From Chara braunii (lineage: Eukaryota > Streptophyta > Charophyceae > Charales > Characeae): a stretch of DNA of 28,216 bases. The stretch spans positions 1,947,458-1,975,673 of the forward strand of contig BFEA01000264.1 of assembly GCA_003427395.1 (NCBI GenBank). Reading direction: 5' to 3'. Below, piece after piece: positions 26,057 to 28,216 of this stretch; position 1 is the first letter of the stretch; every line of letters starts with the position of its first letter. Under the pieces are notes generated by a model, which was given only the letters and a program-made list of their open reading frames with translations, ran no database searches and was not told where the DNA came from. The translations under genes and the position numbers were made by a program.

Positions 26057-27369
26057 CAAACACAAAAACAGCATATCCAACACAATATTGACTGGTTTAA
26101 TAATGGATTGTTCTATCTGGGTAAAAAATGTCAGGAATACTCCAAACTGTTAGCAGTAAAGAAACACCAGCAAGAGATGGAAATTCACCAGCGACTGCAG
26201 CAACTGGAACATCAAGATCAACCCGATGACCCACACAACTCACACGTAATTCAGCAGACACAACAAAGGAAGAACTCAAGAGGGCACAACCCACAGGAGA
26301 CTCAGCAGGTACAACAAGGGGAGGACTCAAGCGCCTAGATACTGAAACAACAACTTCAGATGTTTGCCACACAATGTTGGGAGGGAGCACGCATCCGTGG
26401 ACGCCTGGCACGATACCAAACAGAAGGGGCTATGGACAAAAAATTCTTCAGTATGGCCCGGGTGCGGGCACATAGATCCAATATAGAAGCATTTTATGAT
26501 CCACAGACCGGTCATAATGACGTCATTGCCTCCAGTCCCCGATGCGTGCATATAGCAAGATCCTTCTTCAAGGATCTATTCACCTCATGGTGCGCACAAA
26601 GGGAGAAAGACATCAGAGAAAAGAAAATCGAAGAATTTCTCAAACCCCTAGAGAAAACCCTGACGGGCCAACAAAAAATAGATCTGGACCGCCCCGTGTC
26701 CAAGGAGGAAATTTGGACGGCAATGATGCAAATGGAGGAGGAGAAGACGTCGGGTCATGATGGACTTCCTAAAGAGTTCTGGGAGACCTTCTGGTCCAAC
26801 ATGGCCCCGGACCTGATGAACTTTTATAATCAGGTGTGGGAGACTGGGCAGATGGGCGAGCTGGTGGGACAGGGTGTTCTCACCCTGCTGTACAAAAAAG
26901 GGGATAAGATGGACATCAGAAACTATAGACCAACAACGTTGCTAACGGTGGTGTACAAAATGTTAGCGAAGGCCCTGACAAACCTCTTGATTCCGTTCCT
27001 GGAAGACATCATTCACCCAACGCAGACTGGATTTGTCTAGGGCGTAGGATCCATGACAACATCCTATTAGTCAACGAACTTCTCAAACTCACAAGACAAG
27101 ACAAACAAAATGAGGCCGTGGTCTTCATCAACTTCGAAAAAGCCTACGACCTCGTAGATTGGCAGTTTTTAGATAGATGCATGGAAAAAATGAACATCGG
27201 TCCTGTCTCTCGGCGCTGGACCGAAATTTTGCATCATAATGCCACTACGTGTGTCCAAGTCAATGGTAGGGTGGCGACGGCCTTCCCGCTGCAACGGCCA
27301 GTCGGGTTCTGCATGCAGCCAGCTTACGTGCTTGTTGTGGCGATGTGCTCGCAGGCGAAAAACAATTAA
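26057..27369 (+). pseudogene. LINE ORF2: linker and truncated reverse transcriptase
   Basis: This continues the ORF2 phase after TGA 26054, with TAG 26336 and TAG 27038, then a one-base frame change at about 27040 to a frame ending with TAA at 27367-27369. A Gln/His-rich linker (26160-26335) is followed by RT blocks: KTSGHDGLPKEFW, LLYKKGDKMDIRNYRPTTLL, HPTQTGFV and IHDNILLVNELL. Motif A is FINFEKAYD at 27124-27150, with Asn where LINE RTs have the catalytic Asp (GAC to AAC would do this). The following motif B region is scrambled (RPVGFCMQPAYVLVV), and the frame ends before the FADD-type motif C. The reverse transcriptase is therefore dead and truncated. Confidence 0.85.
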
Positions 27370-27780
27370 AATCGAAGGGCCGTTGGGGCGTGGGAGAAAA
27401 TCAAAACGAAAAATGGCGTTGGCCTCCCCACCCCACACGGTGCCACAGTCCAGGGCCCAACGGTCAGCGTGCGACAACAACCCTTGTCCGGCCTCAGGCC
27501 CACTGGAACGAACACTGGACCGCTACATGTCCGCTTTGCAGGCGCCCGACTTTCGTCCGAATGTGTCGGAGTACGCACCCAAGAGTAGGTAAACGGCCCG
27601 ACTTTTGGAAAACGGGAATTTAGGGCCACGCAGGAATAAGGGGGCCGCGGACCGAGTGGAAACAGTCCGCAGATGACTTTCGCAAAGCCAAAATCCGTAT
27701 GTGGAGTTTCGGAAGTTGCCTCGCAACTTCCTAAACCGTTTCCCGCCATCCTGTGGGGTCCTACCCTAACAGTGCCTACA
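27370..27780. other. Unassigned block inside the LINE
   Basis: This lies where RT motif C, thumb and the C-terminal domain of ORF2 would be expected, but no frame shows them. It is GC-richer than its surroundings and contains a perfect hairpin at 27711-27731 (GGAAGTTGC, loop CTC, GCAACTTCC). A long antisense frame runs across it but has no recognisable product. It may be sequence brought in by an insertion-deletion event or a diverged LINE 3' part. Confidence 0.45.
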
Positions 27781-28175
27781 TAATTTGCAGACCTGGTTTG
27801 ATAGTTAAATACAGGTACTCTAAGTATTAGGACACTGGACCTGATCTCCAGCAATGGGGTTGCAGCCTGATCAGGGCACCGCTTAAAAATAAGAAGTGTA
27901 TACTTATGAATGGTAGAATAGAATCAGTGTTTTATAATTACACAAGAGTTGACAAAGCCTTAGAAGGAGTAAGTACTCGGGGAGTAAGGACGCTGGACCT
28001 GATTTCCAGTTTCGGGTTGTGGACTGAGTCAGGGTACATTATTCAAGTAGGTAGAATGGACGCTGGACCTGCTTTCCAGCACAAGCCTAAGATGAGTAAT
28101 GGCCTCAGCCTCCGGGTAGAATTGTGAGGTCCCCGGCCTCAGAACACTTGATTCAAAGATCCAAGATAGTACCCG
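27781..28175 (+). other. LINE 3' tail with three hairpin-motif copies
   Basis: Three copies of CTGGA-N7-TCCAG occur at 27835-27851, 27993-28009 and 28063-28079; each can fold as a 5-bp stem (6 bp in the third) with a 7-base loop beginning CCTG. Copies 1 and 2 also share downstream sequence (a GGGTTG word about 5 bases on, and a C/TCAGGG word after it), so the unit is longer than the hairpin. No gene is seen. LINE 3' untranslated regions often carry stem-loops recognised by their own RT. Confidence 0.65.

Positions 28176-28216
<41 letters not shown>
28176..28216 (+). other. Poly(A) tail of the LINE
   Basis: 41 consecutive A run to the end of the window, right after the 3' tail and in the LINE orientation. 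Length beyond the window and the flanking target site are unknown. A tail this long and uninterrupted would normally mean recent insertion, which conflicts with the decayed ORF2. Contig-end artefact or mobilisation in trans are alternatives. Confidence 0.8.

Larger units (their letters stand above)
24478..28216 (+). mobile_element. Degenerate LINE, 5' end cut by the LTR element
   Basis: In order: the end of an ORF1-like frame, ORF2 with APE endonuclease and the first half of a reverse transcriptase, an unassigned block, a 3' tail with a repeated hairpin motif, and 41 terminal A. Order and poly(A) tail are those of L1-type plant LINEs. ORF2 has three in-frame stops and a one-base frame change, and reverse transcriptase stops before the catalytic FADD-type box. 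The 5' part is absent; the frame abuts the LTR. Target-site duplications cannot be checked because both outer flanks are outside the window. Confidence 0.88.

Noticed and set aside
27711-27740. Helitron 3' end (hairpin followed by CTRR)
   Set aside because: A hairpin is present, but the CTAA overlaps it directly instead of lying 10-12 bases downstream, and no Helitron proteins or 5' TC end are visible.
27366-27854. 162-codon antisense frame in the LINE 3' region
   Set aside because: It is open by composition, has no recognisable domain, and runs from the unassigned block into the LINE tail; no support as a gene.

Overview
The window is eukaryotic, transposon-dominated DNA, most likely from a streptophyte (land plant or charophyte-type green alga). 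The main evidence is an 18-nt primer-binding site at 4005-4022 that is complementary, as I remember it, to the 3' end of plant tRNA-Asp(GUC). Two retroelements are present and no host gene was recognised. The single-base N positions and a terminal run of 41 A suggest a draft assembly of a repeat-rich genome.

Element 1 (1-24477) is a giant Ty3/gypsy-type LTR retrotransposon of at least 24.5 kb. Its two ~4.0-kb LTR copies lie at 1-4000 and 20478-24477, offset by exactly 20477; the true left LTR edge cannot be seen. After the primer-binding site and a strong palindrome-bearing hairpin (4031-4071) comes an AT-rich leader without ORFs (to ~6160). Then comes an unusual 7-kb cassette (6164-13227) of small ORFs I cannot assign to any family. 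These fall into repeated paralogous families: A (four copies), B (three copies, one joined to a gag-like Arg-rich piece), C (two tandem copies), plus three singletons. A 9 x 25-bp minisatellite (13246-13470) separates the cassette from gag (13507-15912). Protease (15902-16681), reverse transcriptase/RNase H (16627-18503) and integrase with a very basic tail (18504-20048) follow.

The element is degenerate: gag has four in-frame stops, and pol has four TGA stops and a 20-nt templated insertion just after the FLDD box. The protease-to-RT junction carries a T TTT TTA heptamer in exactly the right phase for a -1 ribosomal frameshift, followed by a GC-rich stem.

Element 2 (24478-28216) is a broken LINE in the same orientation: the 3' part of an ORF1-like frame, then ORF2 with an APE-type endonuclease and part of a reverse transcriptase, an unexplained 0.4-kb block, a 3' tail with three copies of a small hairpin motif, and poly(A). 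Its reading frame is open right up to the LTR edge, so the simplest history is that the gypsy element inserted into the LINE, whose 5' part should lie left of the window.

The best candidate for something undescribed is the pre-gag cassette of duplicated ORFs, together with a possible splice arrangement (donor near 4626, repeated acceptor-like units before gag) that could switch between expressing the cassette and expressing gag. The cassette copies are of mixed integrity. At least A4, C2, D and E are uninterrupted; A2, A3, B2, B3 and C1 are broken.
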